Shown here: piece by piece, positions 20,736-31,439 of the stretch
Layout: every line of letters begins with the position of its first letter
How positions within the stretch are numbered: position 1 is the first letter of the stretch
NCBI RefSeq assembly: GCF_030409635.1
Contig: NZ_JAUFQF010000004.1
Coordinates: forward strand, 964,241 to 1,028,240
Reading direction: 5' to 3'
Origin: Vibrio agarivorans
GTDB lineage: Bacteria; Pseudomonadota; Gammaproteobacteria; Enterobacterales; Vibrionaceae
Length of the DNA stretch: 64,000 bases
Position numbers and translations under genes: made by a program
The notes under the pieces: generated by a model
Databases searched by the model: none
Told to the model about the DNA's origin: nothing
Seen by the model: only the letters and a program-made list of their open reading frames with translations

Positions 20736-21626
20736 TTAAGGCGCGATATAAGTGTTTTCGGCCACTTGCCACAGGGCACGTACTAAAGGGTTATCTTTTT
20801 GTGAGCCTTTACATACCACTCCGAGCTTAAATGGTGGAATAGAGGCGGCTTTAAGGCGAATGATTTTCTCTTTTACCGGACTGTTATTGATCACCACATC
20901 TGGCGCAATGCCGACCCCACAACCCAGCGCAACCATGCTGACAATCGCCTCGTGCCCAGACACTTGCGCGTAGATATTGGGTTTTATCTTCATCGCCTTA
21001 AACCAGTTGTTGGCGCGCTCACGAGCGGCTCCCGCTTCTGGGACGATATAAGGTATCTTGCCCCAATCTATCTCATTGCCCATCAAGGCTTCACTAAAAC
21101 TGCTGACACCGGAGGGGGCGATGACAGATAGCGGGATCTCACTGATGGTTTCAAATTCTAGTCGCGCAGGCAGAGGCTCTGGTTGTGCTGAAATAGCGAT
21201 ATCTGCTTCATCATTCAGAACTTTATCAATCGCTTGAGCTGGGTCGCCAGTAGATAGCTTGAACTCGATGAAGGGGTGCTGGAGACGAAACTCTGAAAGT
21301 AGATCGGGCAGGTGGCTATAGCTTGCGGTCACAGAGCAAAATAGGCGAATTTCCCCTTTCAGTACCTGCTCTTCATTGCTGGTGCTGTTATGGAACTGCT
21401 TCCACTCCGAGACGATTCGCATCGCAACAGGAAACAGACTCTTACCGGCGGGTGTTAACTCAACACTGCGGTTGTCTCGTACGAAAAGTCTTTGACCCGC
21501 TTCCTGTTCCAACTTTTGAATCTGACGACTTAATGCCGAAGGGCTGATGTGCATCGCAGTCGCTGTACGACTAAAGCTTTGGCTGTCACACAAATGTATA
21601 AACAATTGGAGAGACTTGATATTCAT
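20736..21626 (-). CDS. ilvY: LysR-type activator IlvY
   Basis: About 296 residues from the ATG at 21626 (MNIKSLQLF), which aligns with the E. coli start. The N-terminal winged helix is LHLCDSQSFSRTATAMHISPSALSRQIQKLE-like, followed by VRDNRSVELTPAG; the rest is a substrate-binding-type effector domain. IlvY activates the divergent ilvC when acetolactate or acetohydroxybutyrate accumulates. Two palindromic sites lie right behind its start codon, and the alternative TTG/ATG starts would fall in one of them. Confidence 0.93.
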   Translation of the reverse strand: MNIKSLQLFIHLCDSQSFSRTATAMHISPSALSRQIQKLEQEAGQRLFVRDNRSVELTPAGKSLFPVAMRIVSEWKQFHNSTSNEEQVLKGEIRLFCSVTASYSHLPDLLSEFRLQHPFIEFKLSTGDPAQAIDKVLNDEADIAISAQPEPLPARLEFETISEIPLSVIAPSGVSSFSEALMGNEIDWGKIPYIVPEAGAARERANNWFKAMKIKPNIYAQVSGHEAIVSMVALGCGVGIAPDVVINNSPVKEKIIRLKAASIPPFKLGVVCKGSQKDNPLVRALWQVAENTYIAP

Positions 21627-21634
21627 GGTTGCGT

Positions 21635-21676
21635 GTTGCATTCCTTGCAAAAATTGGCTGTTGCATTATTTGCAAC
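21635..21676. promoter_or_regulatory. Tandem IlvY operators between ilvY and ilvC
   Basis: Two related inverted repeats, GTTGCA-N5-TGCAA at 21635-21651 and GTTGCA-N5-TGCAAC at 21660-21676 (the latter perfect), have centres about 25 bases apart. That is the tandem operator arrangement known for IlvY, with the distal one covering the ilvY start region. Confidence 0.8.
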
Positions 21677-21796
21677 GACAAGTTGTGAATATATCACTTT
21701 AAGCAATCAAATGCCTGATTTAGTATGGAATCATTCAGCAAAGATGCTGACCTCAACCAAGTTTGATGGATGAATTCACTGTAAGGAGAAGCCCTC

Positions 21797-23281
21797 ATGG
21801 CTAACTATTTCAATACCCTAAACCTACGCCAACAATTGGACCAATTAGGTCGCTGTCGTTTTATGGATCGTGAAGAATTTGCAACAGAAGCAGATTTCCT
21901 TAAAGGTAAGAAAGTAGTCATCGTGGGCTGTGGCGCGCAAGGTCTTAACCAAGGCCTAAATATGCGTGATTCTGGCCTAGACGTATCATACGCTCTGCGC
22001 CAAGCAGCAATCGATGAGCAGCGCCAGTCTTACAAAAATGCAAAAGAGAACGGCTTCAATGTCGGCGCATACGAGACGCTAATCCCTGAAGCTGACCTAG
22101 TGGTTAACCTAACTCCTGATAAGCAGCATACTAACGTTGTAGAAACGGTTATGCCGCTGATGAAAGAAGGCGCAGCATTAGGCTACTCACATGGCTTCAA
22201 CATTGTTGAAGAGGGTATGCAAATTCGTCCTGATATCACCGTTGTGATGGTGGCACCTAAGTGTCCTGGTACTGAGGTTCGTGAAGAGTACAAGCGTGGC
22301 TTTGGTGTTCCAACTCTGATTGCTGTTCACCCAGAGAATGACCCGAAAGGCGAAGGTTGGGATATCGCTAAGGCATGGGCTGCTGCAACAGGTGGTCACC
22401 GCGCTGGTTGTCTAGAGTCTTCATTCGTAGCAGAAGTAAAATCTGACCTAATGGGTGAACAAACTATTCTATGTGGCATGCTTCAAGCTGGCTCTATCGT
22501 ATGCTACGAGAAGATGATTGCTGATGGCATCGACCCAAGCTATGCAGGCAAGCTGCTTCAATTTGGTTGGGAAACCATTACAGAAGCACTTAAGTTTGGT
22601 GGCATCACACACATGATGGATCGCCTATCAAACCCAGCGAAAATCCGTGCATTTGAGCTATCTGAAGAGCTAAAAGAGCTGATGCGTCCGCTTTACAACA
22701 AGCACATGGATGACATCATCGAAGGTGAGTTCTCAAGCACTATGATGGCTGACTGGGCAAACGAAGATAAGAATCTTTTAGGCTGGCGCGAAGAAACCGC
22801 AGAGACAGCGTTTGAAAACTACCCATCTAGCGACCTTGAAATTGCTGAGCAAGAGTACTTCGACAACGGTATCTTGATGGTTGCTATGGTTCGCGCTGGT
22901 GTTGAGCTAGCCTTCGAAGCAATGACGGCTTCTGGCATCATCGACGAGTCGGCTTACTATGAGTCACTACACGAACTACCGCTCATCGCAAATACAGTTG
23001 CACGTAAGCGCCTGTACGAGATGAACGTGGTTATCTCTGATACTGCTGAATACGGTAACTACCTATTCGCTAACGTAGCAACGCCGCTACTGCGCGAGAA
23101 GTTCATGCCTTCAGTGAACACAGACGTGATTGGTAAAGGTCTAGGCGAGTCTTCAAACCAAGTGGACAACCAAACTCTAATCGAAGTGAATGATGCTATC
23201 CGCAATCATCCAGTAGAGTACATCGGTGAAGAGCTACGCGGCTACATGACAGACATGAAGCACATCGCAGTAGGCGGTTAA
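21797..23281 (+). CDS. ilvC: Ketol-acid reductoisomerase, class II
   Basis: 494 residues, the long class II form. The NADPH-binding Rossmann motif is [21 protein letters not shown] (about 38-58), then LRQAA, PDKQH and YSHGFN; two knotted C-terminal domains follow with metal-binding acidic residues around [11 protein letters not shown]. It converts acetolactate or acetohydroxybutyrate into the dihydroxy acids for valine, leucine and isoleucine. AAGGAG precedes the ATG. A strong terminator closes the unit. Confidence 0.98.
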   Translation: MANYFNTLNLRQQLDQLGRCRFMDREEFATEADFLKGKKVVIVGCGAQGLNQGLNMRDSGLDVSYALRQAAIDEQRQSYKNAKENGFNVGAYETLIPEADLVVNLTPDKQHTNVVETVMPLMKEGAALGYSHGFNIVEEGMQIRPDITVVMVAPKCPGTEVREEYKRGFGVPTLIAVHPENDPKGEGWDIAKAWAAATGGHRAGCLESSFVAEVKSDLMGEQTILCGMLQAGSIVCYEKMIADGIDPSYAGKLLQFGWETITEALKFGGITHMMDRLSNPAKIRAFELSEELKELMRPLYNKHMDDIIEGEFSSTMMADWANEDKNLLGWREETAETAFENYPSSDLEIAEQEYFDNGILMVAMVRAGVELAFEAMTASGIIDESAYYESLHELPLIANTVARKRLYEMNVVISDTAEYGNYLFANVATPLLREKFMPSVNTDVIGKGLGESSNQVDNQTLIEVNDAIRNHPVEYIGEELRGYMTDMKHIAVGG

Positions 23282-23334
23282 TTACTTAATCTCTAAACAG
23301 CGTCAGTTAGCGAATAATTACAAACACAACATAT

Positions 23335-23370
23335 AAAAAAAAGGCTTGCCATTAACACGGCAAGCCTTTG
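23335..23370 (+). terminator. Terminator after ilvC
   Basis: Stem AAAGGCTTGCC / GGCAAGCCTTT with an A run before it, so it may act on both strands (ilvC and ubiK converge). Confidence 0.85.
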
Positions 23371-23391
23371 TTCTTTTGAAGCGTACTGAGT

Positions 23392-23643
23392 TTATTTGTC
23401 AGCTAATTTCGCTTCCAAGTCCGCCAGCTTTTGCTCCATTTCCGTCAGCTTTTGACGTGTGCGAAGTAGCACTTGAGTCTGCACATCGAACTCTTCACGG
23501 CTGACAACATCAAGTTTATTCAGTTGGCCTTGAATCACTTGGCGTACTTTTTGGTCTACGTCTGCACCCAGGTCTTTGACTGGCTGAGGCATAGAGTCAT
23601 GAATTTGCTTAGCAACTTGCTCTAATTTCTTTGGATCAAACAT
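23392..23643 (-). CDS. ubiK: Ubiquinone biosynthesis accessory factor UbiK
   Basis: 83 residues from the ATG at 23643 (MFDPKKLEQ), with AGGAG about nine bases upstream. The N-terminal amphipathic part ([20 protein letters not shown]) and the coiled-coil C-terminus ([15 protein letters not shown]) are typical of the BMFP/YqiC family. UbiK binds UbiJ and membranes and helps the Ubi complex work in aerobic ubiquinone synthesis. Confidence 0.9.
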   Translation of the reverse strand: MFDPKKLEQVAKQIHDSMPQPVKDLGADVDQKVRQVIQGQLNKLDVVSREEFDVQTQVLLRTRQKLTEMEQKLADLEAKLADK

Positions 23644-23712
23644 GTTGAATCTAACTCCTATCAATTTGCTCACATAATATGTAATCAATACGAATTTGTC
23701 GCTGTATCAGAC

Positions 23713-23739
23713 GAAAAAAAGGCCACTTTCGTGGCCTTA
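23713..23739 (-). terminator. Terminator of the efflux operon
   Basis: Stem AAGGCCAC / GTGGCCTT with a seven-T run on the minus strand, 17 bases past the permease stop. Confidence 0.85.
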
Positions 23740-23755
23740 AGTCGATTTGGATGAA

Positions 23756-26700
23756 CTAGTTGCGCTCAGCGAGCTCTCGATGAGCGGCTTTGCATTCATC
23801 AACACGCGCTAGCTTATCTAGGTCTTTATCTTCAACAAAGATAGGAAGCGGTTTGTGTTTCTCAGCTAGGTAGCTATAGATTACTGGCAGTACGAACAAG
23901 GTAAACAGCGTACCAATCGCAAGACCCGCAACGATAACAATACCGATACTAAAGCGCTGCGCGGCACCGGCACCTGTGGCGTACATCAGTGGAATAAGAC
24001 CTGCAATCATCGCCGCAGTTGTCATTAGGATAGGGCGCAGACGTACTTTCGCTGCCTCCATAACCGCATCCATCCTCGATAGCTTGTTGTGCAGTTGCTC
24101 TTCTTTTGCCACCTCACAGATCAAGATACCGTGCTTGGTGATAAGACCAACCAGTGTGATCAACCCGACCTGCGAGTAGATGTTCATTGAAGCCGCCCCC
24201 CAAGCCAAGGCAATCAGAGCACCACAAATCGCCAATGGCACAGAAACCATGATAACGATAGGGTCTTTTAGTGATTCAAACTGAATCGCTAATACTAAGA
24301 AGATGATCGCTAGAGCCAAACCAAAGGTGGCATAAAGGGCGCTACCTTCCGTTACGTATTGGCGAGCCTCACCCATATAGTCATGGTTGTAGCCACTTGG
24401 TAGCTTGTTCTGCGCGATGTCTTCAAACCAATTAATCGCATCGCCCATCGCGACACCCGGGCTGTTAACCGCACCAATGGTGGCAGAGTTGAGTTGGTTG
24501 AAGTGAGGCAGTGAGCGAGGCTCCGCCACGACATCAATGGTGATTAAACTGCCGAGTGGAATCGCATTACCATTCGCTGCTCGTACATAGTACTGGTTCA
24601 TCGATTCTGGGTTTAGACGCCACTTACGCTCTACCTGTGGGATCACCTCATACGAACGACCGTCTAAGTCGATACGGTTGACGTAACCATCCGCCATCAT
24701 AGTGCTCAGAGTGATACCGATGTCTTGCATCGAAACGCCGTAGGCACCGGCCTTGTCTTTATCGATGCTGATTTTCATCGTTGCCGAATCGTAGTTGAGA
24801 TCCAAGTCGGTGTAGACAAACAGTGGGCTCGCCGTTACGTCTGCTAAGATGTCACTCGCAATCGTAAATAAGCTCTCAAAGCTGCTCGGTGTGGTGATAA
24901 CAAACTGAATCGGTAGGCCTGAACCTGCACCAGGCAGTTCTGGCATCTGGAATGCCGTTACCGCCATGCCAGGTACATTACCCACTAAGCCACTCACACG
25001 GTTCGCCACTTCTGATTGGCTTGCCTCGCGCTCGCTCCAAGGCACCATCGATGCGATACCGAAGGCTTGGTTTGAGTTAGGCACACCAGTAAACACCTGA
25101 GCAAATGCCACTTCTGGCTGATCCGATAGAATCTCGTTCACATCGTTCATGGTGTTTTGCATGAAGTCGAGGTTGGCGTTCGATGGTGCGGTACCCATCA
25201 ACATCACCACGCCTTTATCTTCAGATGGTGCAAGCTCACTTGGAATGAACTTGAACAGCATCGGCAAAGTAGCAAAAACGATAACCGCAAAGCCGATAAT
25301 CACCGGGCGATGCTGCATAACCGATTTCAGCATTTTCGCGTAGCGCTCAGTCATGCTATCAAGCACGCCGTGAACCTTCTGCTCAAACTTACTTGGCTTT
25401 TCGTTCGCCTTGAGCATTTTTGAACACATCATTGGTGAGAGTGTCAGTGCCACGATCCCCGAAACGAATACCGCGCCCGCTAGCGTGAGAGCAAACTCTT
25501 TAAATAGTGAGCCTGTGATACCACCCATCAACGCGATTGGCGCATAAACCGCACCAAGCGTCAGTGTCATGGCAATAACTGGGACAGCAATCTCTCGCGT
25601 ACCGATAATCGCGGCTCGGAATGGTGATTCGCCAAGCTTGATGTGACGGTCGACGTTCTCAAGGACAACGATCGCATCATCTACCACCAGACCGATTGCC
25701 AATACCATCGCCAGTAAGGTCATCAAGTTCCAAGAGAAACCCATCGCCTGCATCACCATCGCCACACCAATCAAAGAGAGTGGAATCGTCACGATAGGGA
25801 TCAGTACGGCGCGGAATGAGCCGAGGAATAGGGTGATCACGACCAGTACGATCAATGCTGCTTCAAGGATAGTTTTCACCACCTCATTGATGGACTCATT
25901 GATGGCAACAGTCGAGTCATACATCACGTTCATGTTGATGTTGCTCGGCAGGTTGCGCTCAAGTTGCGGTAATAAGTCTAAGACATCGGCGGCAATGTTG
26001 ATTGGGTTGGCACTTGGCGCCGCATTGATCGCGGCAACCACAGCTTCTTGGCCATTCGCACTGGCGCGATACACGTCGTGGCTCTTTTCAAGCGTCACTT
26101 TGGCAATATCAACCAGACGGATAATGTTGCCGTTAACCGAGCCCACAACCAGATTTTCTAGCTCTGCCACGTTCGATACCTGCGTATCAGCACTACCGTT
26201 ATACAGAACAAATTCGCCCACTGCCTGACCCGTCGCTGACTGGTAGTTGTTGGCATTCAGCACGCCCATCACATCCGTCGCGGTGAGATCGAGCGCCGCC
26301 ATTTTGGCAGGGTCTAGCCAAACACGCAGCGCGTATTTCATGCCACCGTATAGGTCGACCTTAGACACACCGTTAACCGTAAACAGCTGCGGGTTGATTA
26401 CACGCTCAAGGTAGTCAGTGATTTGGCTCGATGACAGTTCATCACTGGTGAAACCAATGTAAAGTACCGCGGTTGTTGAACCTGTCGACATGGTTACCGT
26501 TGGATCTTCGGCTTCACTCGGCAGCTGCGAACGCACCGAGTTGGTTTTGGCCAGAATATCTGACAAAGCCGCATTCGGATCGGTATTAAGCTTCATGTTG
26601 ACGGTGATCGTCGAGGTACCGAGTACCGACGATGAGGTCATGTAGTCAATGTTGTCAGCCTGAGCAATTGCCTGCTCAAGAGGTTGGGTAATAAAGCCTT

Positions 26701-26878
26701 GAATCAAGTCCGCTGACGCGCCGTAGTAACTGGTTGTGACAGTCACTACGGTATTGGTCATATCGGGATACTCACGAACCTGCATCTTGAACATTGCTTG
26801 GATACCAAGCAGGGCAATCAAGAAGCTGATTGATACCGCGAGCACCGGACGTTTAATAAAAACATCAGTAAAACGCAT
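23756..26878 (-). CDS. vexB: RND multidrug efflux permease, VexB type
   Basis: 1040 residues, standard for RND pumps, with twelve membrane helices and two large periplasmic loops. The first helix begins FIKRPVLAVSISFLIALLG, the proton-relay Asp pair is in AIGLVVDDAIVVLENV, and the C-terminal half has GLITLVGLITKHGILICEVA. The gene neighbourhood (ilvY/ilvC beside a TetR-MFP-RND set) matches vexRAB of V. cholerae, which exports bile salts and detergents. A separate TolC is expected elsewhere. Last gene of the operon; family certain, the Vex name is from context. Confidence 0.88.
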   Translation of the reverse strand: MRFTDVFIKRPVLAVSISFLIALLGIQAMFKMQVREYPDMTNTVVTVTTSYYGASADLIQGFITQPLEQAIAQADNIDYMTSSSVLGTSTITVNMKLNTDPNAALSDILAKTNSVRSQLPSEAEDPTVTMSTGSTTAVLYIGFTSDELSSSQITDYLERVINPQLFTVNGVSKVDLYGGMKYALRVWLDPAKMAALDLTATDVMGVLNANNYQSATGQAVGEFVLYNGSADTQVSNVAELENLVVGSVNGNIIRLVDIAKVTLEKSHDVYRASANGQEAVVAAINAAPSANPINIAADVLDLLPQLERNLPSNINMNVMYDSTVAINESINEVVKTILEAALIVLVVITLFLGSFRAVLIPIVTIPLSLIGVAMVMQAMGFSWNLMTLLAMVLAIGLVVDDAIVVLENVDRHIKLGESPFRAAIIGTREIAVPVIAMTLTLGAVYAPIALMGGITGSLFKEFALTLAGAVFVSGIVALTLSPMMCSKMLKANEKPSKFEQKVHGVLDSMTERYAKMLKSVMQHRPVIIGFAVIVFATLPMLFKFIPSELAPSEDKGVVMLMGTAPSNANLDFMQNTMNDVNEILSDQPEVAFAQVFTGVPNSNQAFGIASMVPWSEREASQSEVANRVSGLVGNVPGMAVTAFQMPELPGAGSGLPIQFVITTPSSFESLFTIASDILADVTASPLFVYTDLDLNYDSATMKISIDKDKAGAYGVSMQDIGITLSTMMADGYVNRIDLDGRSYEVIPQVERKWRLNPESMNQYYVRAANGNAIPLGSLITIDVVAEPRSLPHFNQLNSATIGAVNSPGVAMGDAINWFEDIAQNKLPSGYNHDYMGEARQYVTEGSALYATFGLALAIIFLVLAIQFESLKDPIVIMVSVPLAICGALIALAWGAASMNIYSQVGLITLVGLITKHGILICEVAKEEQLHNKLSRMDAVMEAAKVRLRPILMTTAAMIAGLIPLMYATGAGAAQRFSIGIVIVAGLAIGTLFTLFVLPVIYSYLAEKHKPLPIFVEDKDLDKLARVDECKAAHRELAERN

Positions 26879-26889
26879 AGTAACCTCGC

Positions 26890-27996
26890 TTACAGCATCG
26901 GAGTTTCAGCAGGTGGTGTTGCAGCATCACTCTCAACCACGCGAACTTTCGCACCGTTACTCAAGCGCACCTGACCTGATGTGACAACAGTATCACCCGG
27001 CTTCACACCCTCTAGAATATGGGCGATATCAGCAACCCGTTCGCCAACTTTTACCACATGCTGCTTAACGCGTGTTTCCCCGTCTTCTTCAGTAATGATG
27101 TAGACGTTGTCTCCGTATAGCGTAAAGGTAATCGCAGTTTGCGGCAGGGTCACTTGGTCGCTGATCTTCGGTAGAATGATGTGTGCACGAGCAAACATAC
27201 CAGAGCGGAGTAGACCATCGCTGTTTGGAATGTCAGCTTGAACTTGGATCAAGCCACTTTGCACGTTAACCGCAGGTTCAATAGCCGAGATAGAGCCAGA
27301 AAAGGTTTTTTCTGGGTACGCGTCTACGAAAATTTCGATGTTTTGGTCGATGTGGATACGTGAAATATCTGTTTGTGGCACAGTGAAACGCAGGCGCATG
27401 ACACTGGTGTCTTCTAGGCGAACAATATCCGTACCTGCTTGCAGGTATTGGCCCAAGTAAACGTTACGAATACCGACGATACCTGAAAATGGCGCTTTGA
27501 TTTCACGGCGATCAATCGACGCTTCTAAGCTGTCGATATCCGCTAAAAGAGAGAAGTAAGTTGCTTCCGCTTCATCAAAAGCTTCTTTAGACACCGAGCC
27601 TTTTTTGAATAGGCCTTGGTAGCGTTGATATTTAGCTTTGGCAGCAGGTAGGCGTGCTTGTGTACTCTTGAGGTTCGCTTTTTCAACTTCAGAATCAAGC
27701 AACACCAGTTTTTGGTTCTCTTCTACTTGCTTACCTGAATCGAAAAGAATCTTTTTGATGACACCGCTGGTTTCGTTAGCCACGGTGACACCTTGGTTTG
27801 GCTCGATAAAGCCAATGGCATCGATAACCGGCACCCAATCGACGGCATCCACTTTTACTGCAGTGACTGGGAACTCTGGCTCTGGTCGGTTCGCCATGTA
27901 CTCAGCGATTTTTTGTTGCTTGAAAAGGTTAAAGCCAATTACGCTACCAAATAGCAAGATGGCGATAAGCAACATGAAGAAAGTCCACTTTTTCAT
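26890..27996 (-). CDS. vexA: RND membrane-fusion protein, VexA type
   Basis: 368 residues: an N-terminal membrane anchor (KKWTFFMLLIAILLFGSVIGF), a lipoyl-like domain split around a helical hairpin (GFIEPNQGVTVANETSGVI and later KAPFSGIVGIRNVYLGQYL), then beta-barrel and membrane-proximal regions. It links the VexB pump to the outer-membrane channel. No lipobox is present, so it is held by the helix. It is 11 bases upstream of vexB and 18 bases after vexR. Confidence 0.88.
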   Translation of the reverse strand: MKKWTFFMLLIAILLFGSVIGFNLFKQQKIAEYMANRPEPEFPVTAVKVDAVDWVPVIDAIGFIEPNQGVTVANETSGVIKKILFDSGKQVEENQKLVLLDSEVEKANLKSTQARLPAAKAKYQRYQGLFKKGSVSKEAFDEAEATYFSLLADIDSLEASIDRREIKAPFSGIVGIRNVYLGQYLQAGTDIVRLEDTSVMRLRFTVPQTDISRIHIDQNIEIFVDAYPEKTFSGSISAIEPAVNVQSGLIQVQADIPNSDGLLRSGMFARAHIILPKISDQVTLPQTAITFTLYGDNVYIITEEDGETRVKQHVVKVGERVADIAHILEGVKPGDTVVTSGQVRLSNGAKVRVVESDAATPPAETPML

Positions 27997-28014
27997 TCTG
28001 TTCTGAACTCCGAA

Positions 28015-28593
28015 TTAGTGATTAATAATGGCATCCCAGCTAGCATCAAATGCGGCTTCAATATCCGTTGGGGTTAATGTGTACAGCCCAATTGCATTTT
28101 TTCGAGAAATCGTTGCACAGGCTTCAAATGTCAGCCCTGCAAGAATTTCATTCGCTATGGGTTTTAACTGTCCTTGTGCTTTACCATCTTCAAAGATCTG
28201 ATTGACCTTAGAGAATAATTGTAGCTCTTGCTTTCGCTTTCGGTAGAAATCAGAGCAAGGCAAGGAGTCGTATTGCAAACGGCTACTAAAGGAAGACGCA
28301 TTTGACTCAGCTAAGTGCCAGATGTTGAACCAGACTTGTCGATAGCGTTGTTTCACGTCTAACGAGTCATCAAGATCTCTCTGAATTTCAGTCGCTACTC
28401 GGCGCATAACATCGATACGCACCTCGTCTAACAGGTGTTCTTTGTCGTTGAAATAACGATAGATAGTGCCTGCTGCAACTTCAGCATCTTTGGCGAGTCG
28501 GTTCATTGAAAGCCCCTGAAATCCAACTTCAGCAATCAGCTTTTCGGCTGACTCCAGGATTCTTTGTCGCTTATCGGATTCTCGTTTCGTCAT
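28015..28593 (-). CDS. vexR: TetR-family regulator of the efflux operon, VexR type
   Basis: 192 residues from the ATG at 28593 (MTKRESDKR), with GGAGG just upstream. The helix-turn-helix is VGFQGLSMNRLAKDAEVAAGTIYRYFNDKEHLL; the remainder is a ligand-binding helical domain. First gene of the vexR-vexA-vexB unit, with its probable operator 13 bases upstream of the start. It may respond to pump substrates; in V. cholerae VexR is reported to activate rather than only repress, so the direction of control is left open. Confidence 0.87.
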   Translation of the reverse strand: MTKRESDKRQRILESAEKLIAEVGFQGLSMNRLAKDAEVAAGTIYRYFNDKEHLLDEVRIDVMRRVATEIQRDLDDSLDVKQRYRQVWFNIWHLAESNASSFSSRLQYDSLPCSDFYRKRKQELQLFSKVNQIFEDGKAQGQLKPIANEILAGLTFEACATISRKNAIGLYTLTPTDIEAAFDASWDAIINH

Positions 28594-28605
28594 AAATCCT
28601 CCAAG

Positions 28606-28623
28606 TGAATGAACGTTCATTCA
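28606..28623. promoter_or_regulatory. Perfect 18-bp palindrome, probable VexR operator
   Basis: TGAATGAACGTTCATTCA reads the same on both strands and lies 13 bases before the vexR start. TetR regulators of pump operons commonly bind such ATGAACGTTCAT-type sites. Confidence 0.78.
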
Positions 28624-28876
28624 TTATAAGTCAGCACTCTGGGTACAGATCAATAAAAAGTTATTTATACTTTAGATTCATTTTGTTTATTAATGGCCAA
28701 CCTGGTTATAACAGATGTAAGTAAGTGTAACTGATGTGCGCGGTAATGGTGCTTATAATAGAGATAGGTCAAGCGGTGCACTTAACCTTGATAGGCTCGC
28801 ATCTAGGTAGGGATTGGGTATATCATTGCCGGCCTAACATTCTAGGTCCGATCATTTAGTCATAGAGAGTAACCCA

Positions 28877-30892
28877 ATGAAACTGAATCCAGCTCAAGAT
28901 GAAGCGGTGAAATATGTGTCAGGCCCTTGCCTCGTCCTTGCTGGCGCTGGCTCAGGTAAAACGCGTGTTATCACCAATAAAATCGCTTATCTGGTTCAGC
29001 AGTGCGGTTACAAAGCGCGAAATATTGCCGCGGTGACATTTACCAATAAAGCGGCGCGTGAGATGAAAGAGCGTGTCGGACAAACCTTAGGTACAGGCGA
29101 GTCGAAAGGGTTGATGGTTTCTACGTTCCACACGCTAGGCCTTAACTTGATCAAACGCGAGTATAAACACCTTGGCTTAAAGGCGAGCTTTTCTCTATTT
29201 GATGACCAAGACCAGTTAGCCCTTTTAAAGGAGCTAACCGAGAAGCAGCTTGATGGCGATAAAGACCTATTAAGACAGCTTCTGAGCACCATCTCTAACT
29301 GGAAAAACGACATGCTGACGCCCGATCAAGCGAAAGCAAGAGCGCAGGGTGAACAGCAACAGTTGTTTGCTTTCTGCTTTGAGATGTACGACAAACAGAT
29401 GAAAGCCTATAACGCGCTCGATTTTGATGACCTGATCCTATTGCCTGTTTTGCTTTTGCGCGGTAACGAAGAGGTGCGTCAGCGTTGGCAAAGTCGTATT
29501 CGTTATCTGCTGGTGGATGAGTATCAAGATACCAACACCAGTCAATATGAGTTGGTTAGGCTGCTGGTGGGTGAGCGTGGCCGTTTGACCGTGGTTGGAG
29601 ATGATGATCAGTCTATCTACTCTTGGCGTGGCGCAAAACCACAAAACTTAGTCCTGCTTGGCGAAGATTACCCCAATTTACGTCTGATTAAATTGGAGCA
29701 AAACTATCGCTCAACCAGCCGTATTTTGCGCGCAGCGAACATCTTGATTGCCAACAACCCACATGTTTATGAGAAGTCGCTGTTTTCTGAAATCCCTGAT
29801 GGTGAAAAGCTCAAGGTATTAAACGCAAAAGATGAAGAACACGAGGCTGAGCGTATTACCGGTGAGATCATCGCTCACAAATTTCTTAATCGAACCAACT
29901 ACGGCGACTATGCCATCTTATATAGAGGCAATCACCAGTCTCGCTTGATTGAAAAATCTTTGATGCAAAACCGTGTGCCTTACAAGATCTCGGGTGGTAC
30001 CTCCTTCTTCGCGCGAGCAGAGATTAAGGACATCATGGCGTATCTGCGCGTGCTAGTGAATCCTGATGACGATAATGCCTTTTTGCGCATTGTTAACACG
30101 CCGCGCCGTGAGATAGGCCCTGTGACGCTAGAGAAGCTTGGCAGCTACGCCAATATGCGTGGTAAGAGCTTGTTTGAATGTAGCTTTGAGCTGGGTCTTG
30201 AACAAACCCTCTCTGGTCGTGGCTTAGAAAACTTGCGTCGCTTTACTCAATGGCTGGTGGCTGTTGCCGATCAAGCCGAGCGAGGTAACACGGTTGAAGC
30301 CGTGCGTTCATTGGTGCGTGATATCAATTACGAAGATTGGCTCTACGAAACATCTAGCAGCCCTAAAGCGGCAGAGATGCGCATGAAGAACGTCTCTGAT
30401 CTCTATTCTTGGATTGTGGCTGACCTTGAAGGGGACAACTACGATCAAGAAGAGAAAACGTTAAAAGAGGTGGTACAACGCCTGACTCTGCGTGACATGA
30501 TGGAACGTGGTGAAGATGATGAAGACAGTGATGCTGTTCAGTTAATGACGCTGCATGCCTCGAAAGGCTTGGAGTTCCCATACGTCTATCTTATGGGGAC
30601 TGAAGAGGGGATCCTGCCGCATCAAACCAGTATCGATGAAGATAATGTCGAAGAAGAGCGCCGCCTAATGTACGTAGGCATTACCCGTGCACAGCGCGAG
30701 CTGACCTTCACCATGTGTAAAGAACGTCGCCAGTATGGTGAGCTGATTAAGCCAACCCAAAGCCGCTTCTTAGATGAATTACCATTTGACGATGTTGAGT
30801 GGGAAACGGTGAAAAAGCCAGTAACGCAAGAGGAGCGTATGGCGAAAGGGCAGGCTCATATTGCCAACCTACGTTCGATGTTTAAGAAGTAG
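28877..30892 (+). CDS. rep: ATP-dependent DNA helicase Rep
   Basis: 671 residues, normal for Rep. Superfamily 1 motifs in order: Q motif [12 protein letters not shown], Walker [28 protein letters not shown], Walker [53 protein letters not shown] and [14 protein letters not shown]. Rep removes proteins ahead of the replication fork. The 250 bases upstream contain TATAAT at 28753-28758 as a possible -10. Confidence 0.96.
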   Translation: MKLNPAQDEAVKYVSGPCLVLAGAGSGKTRVITNKIAYLVQQCGYKARNIAAVTFTNKAAREMKERVGQTLGTGESKGLMVSTFHTLGLNLIKREYKHLGLKASFSLFDDQDQLALLKELTEKQLDGDKDLLRQLLSTISNWKNDMLTPDQAKARAQGEQQQLFAFCFEMYDKQMKAYNALDFDDLILLPVLLLRGNEEVRQRWQSRIRYLLVDEYQDTNTSQYELVRLLVGERGRLTVVGDDDQSIYSWRGAKPQNLVLLGEDYPNLRLIKLEQNYRSTSRILRAANILIANNPHVYEKSLFSEIPDGEKLKVLNAKDEEHEAERITGEIIAHKFLNRTNYGDYAILYRGNHQSRLIEKSLMQNRVPYKISGGTSFFARAEIKDIMAYLRVLVNPDDDNAFLRIVNTPRREIGPVTLEKLGSYANMRGKSLFECSFELGLEQTLSGRGLENLRRFTQWLVAVADQAERGNTVEAVRSLVRDINYEDWLYETSSSPKAAEMRMKNVSDLYSWIVADLEGDNYDQEEKTLKEVVQRLTLRDMMERGEDDEDSDAVQLMTLHASKGLEFPYVYLMGTEEGILPHQTSIDEDNVEEERRLMYVGITRAQRELTFTMCKERRQYGELIKPTQSRFLDELPFDDVEWETVKKPVTQEERMAKGQAHIANLRSMFKK

Positions 30893-30927
30893 GGGAAATA
30901 ATAGGCTGGAGGTATAAGGGAAAGAAG

Positions 30928-30960
30928 AATACAGAGGTTACATGCGAGCACCTCTGTATT
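30928..30960. terminator. Hairpin between rep and the cytochrome c5 gene
   Basis: An 11-base perfect stem (AATACAGAGGT / ACCTCTGTATT) with an 11-base loop, lacking a strong T-run. It probably ends both converging genes and resembles two other hairpins in the window (near 32614 and 60322). Confidence 0.55.
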
Positions 30961-31013
30961 CCAAGCACTTGACGTTGAAGCCAGGCAACAATACCGCCTT
31001 CAACCTTCTCTAC

Positions 31014-31439
31014 CTATATCCCTTCAATCATATGCTCAATCGCTGCAATGATTTCATCATCTGAACAATCCATACATGAACCTTTCGGTGGCATTGCGTT
31101 AAAGCCGTTGATCGCGTGGTCAGCGAGCACATCCATACCTTGAGCGATACGTGGTGCCCAATCGCCCGCATCACCGGTTTTGGGAGCGCCGCTCACACCA
31201 ATACCGTGACAAGCAGTACAGAAGGTACCGTAAACCGTTGCACCATCACGAGGGCCAGCTGCTACTTCCTCTACGACAGGCTCACTACCAGCAAGATAAA
31301 CATTGCCAACCGGCTTGATACGCTGCTCAATCGCATCGTAGTCAGCTTGGCTAACATTGGCGGCCATTGCGGCACTAGAAAAAGCTAAGGTGGCAAAAAC
31401 AGCACTAATCATTCGACGAGACATATCCAATAAACTCAC
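31014..31439 (-). CDS. Cytochrome c5 family protein
   Basis: 141 residues from a GTG at 31439, with AGGA seven bases upstream; an ATG five codons in is possible. A signal peptide (ISAVFATLAFSSAAMA) precedes one cytochrome c domain with CTACHGIGVSGAP, the axial methionine in FNAMPPKG, and the extra CMDC pair near the end typical of cytochrome c5. A periplasmic electron carrier. Confidence 0.88.
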   Translation of the reverse strand: MSLLDMSRRMISAVFATLAFSSAAMAANVSQADYDAIEQRIKPVGNVYLAGSEPVVEEVAAGPRDGATVYGTFCTACHGIGVSGAPKTGDAGDWAPRIAQGMDVLADHAINGFNAMPPKGSCMDCSDDEIIAAIEHMIEGI

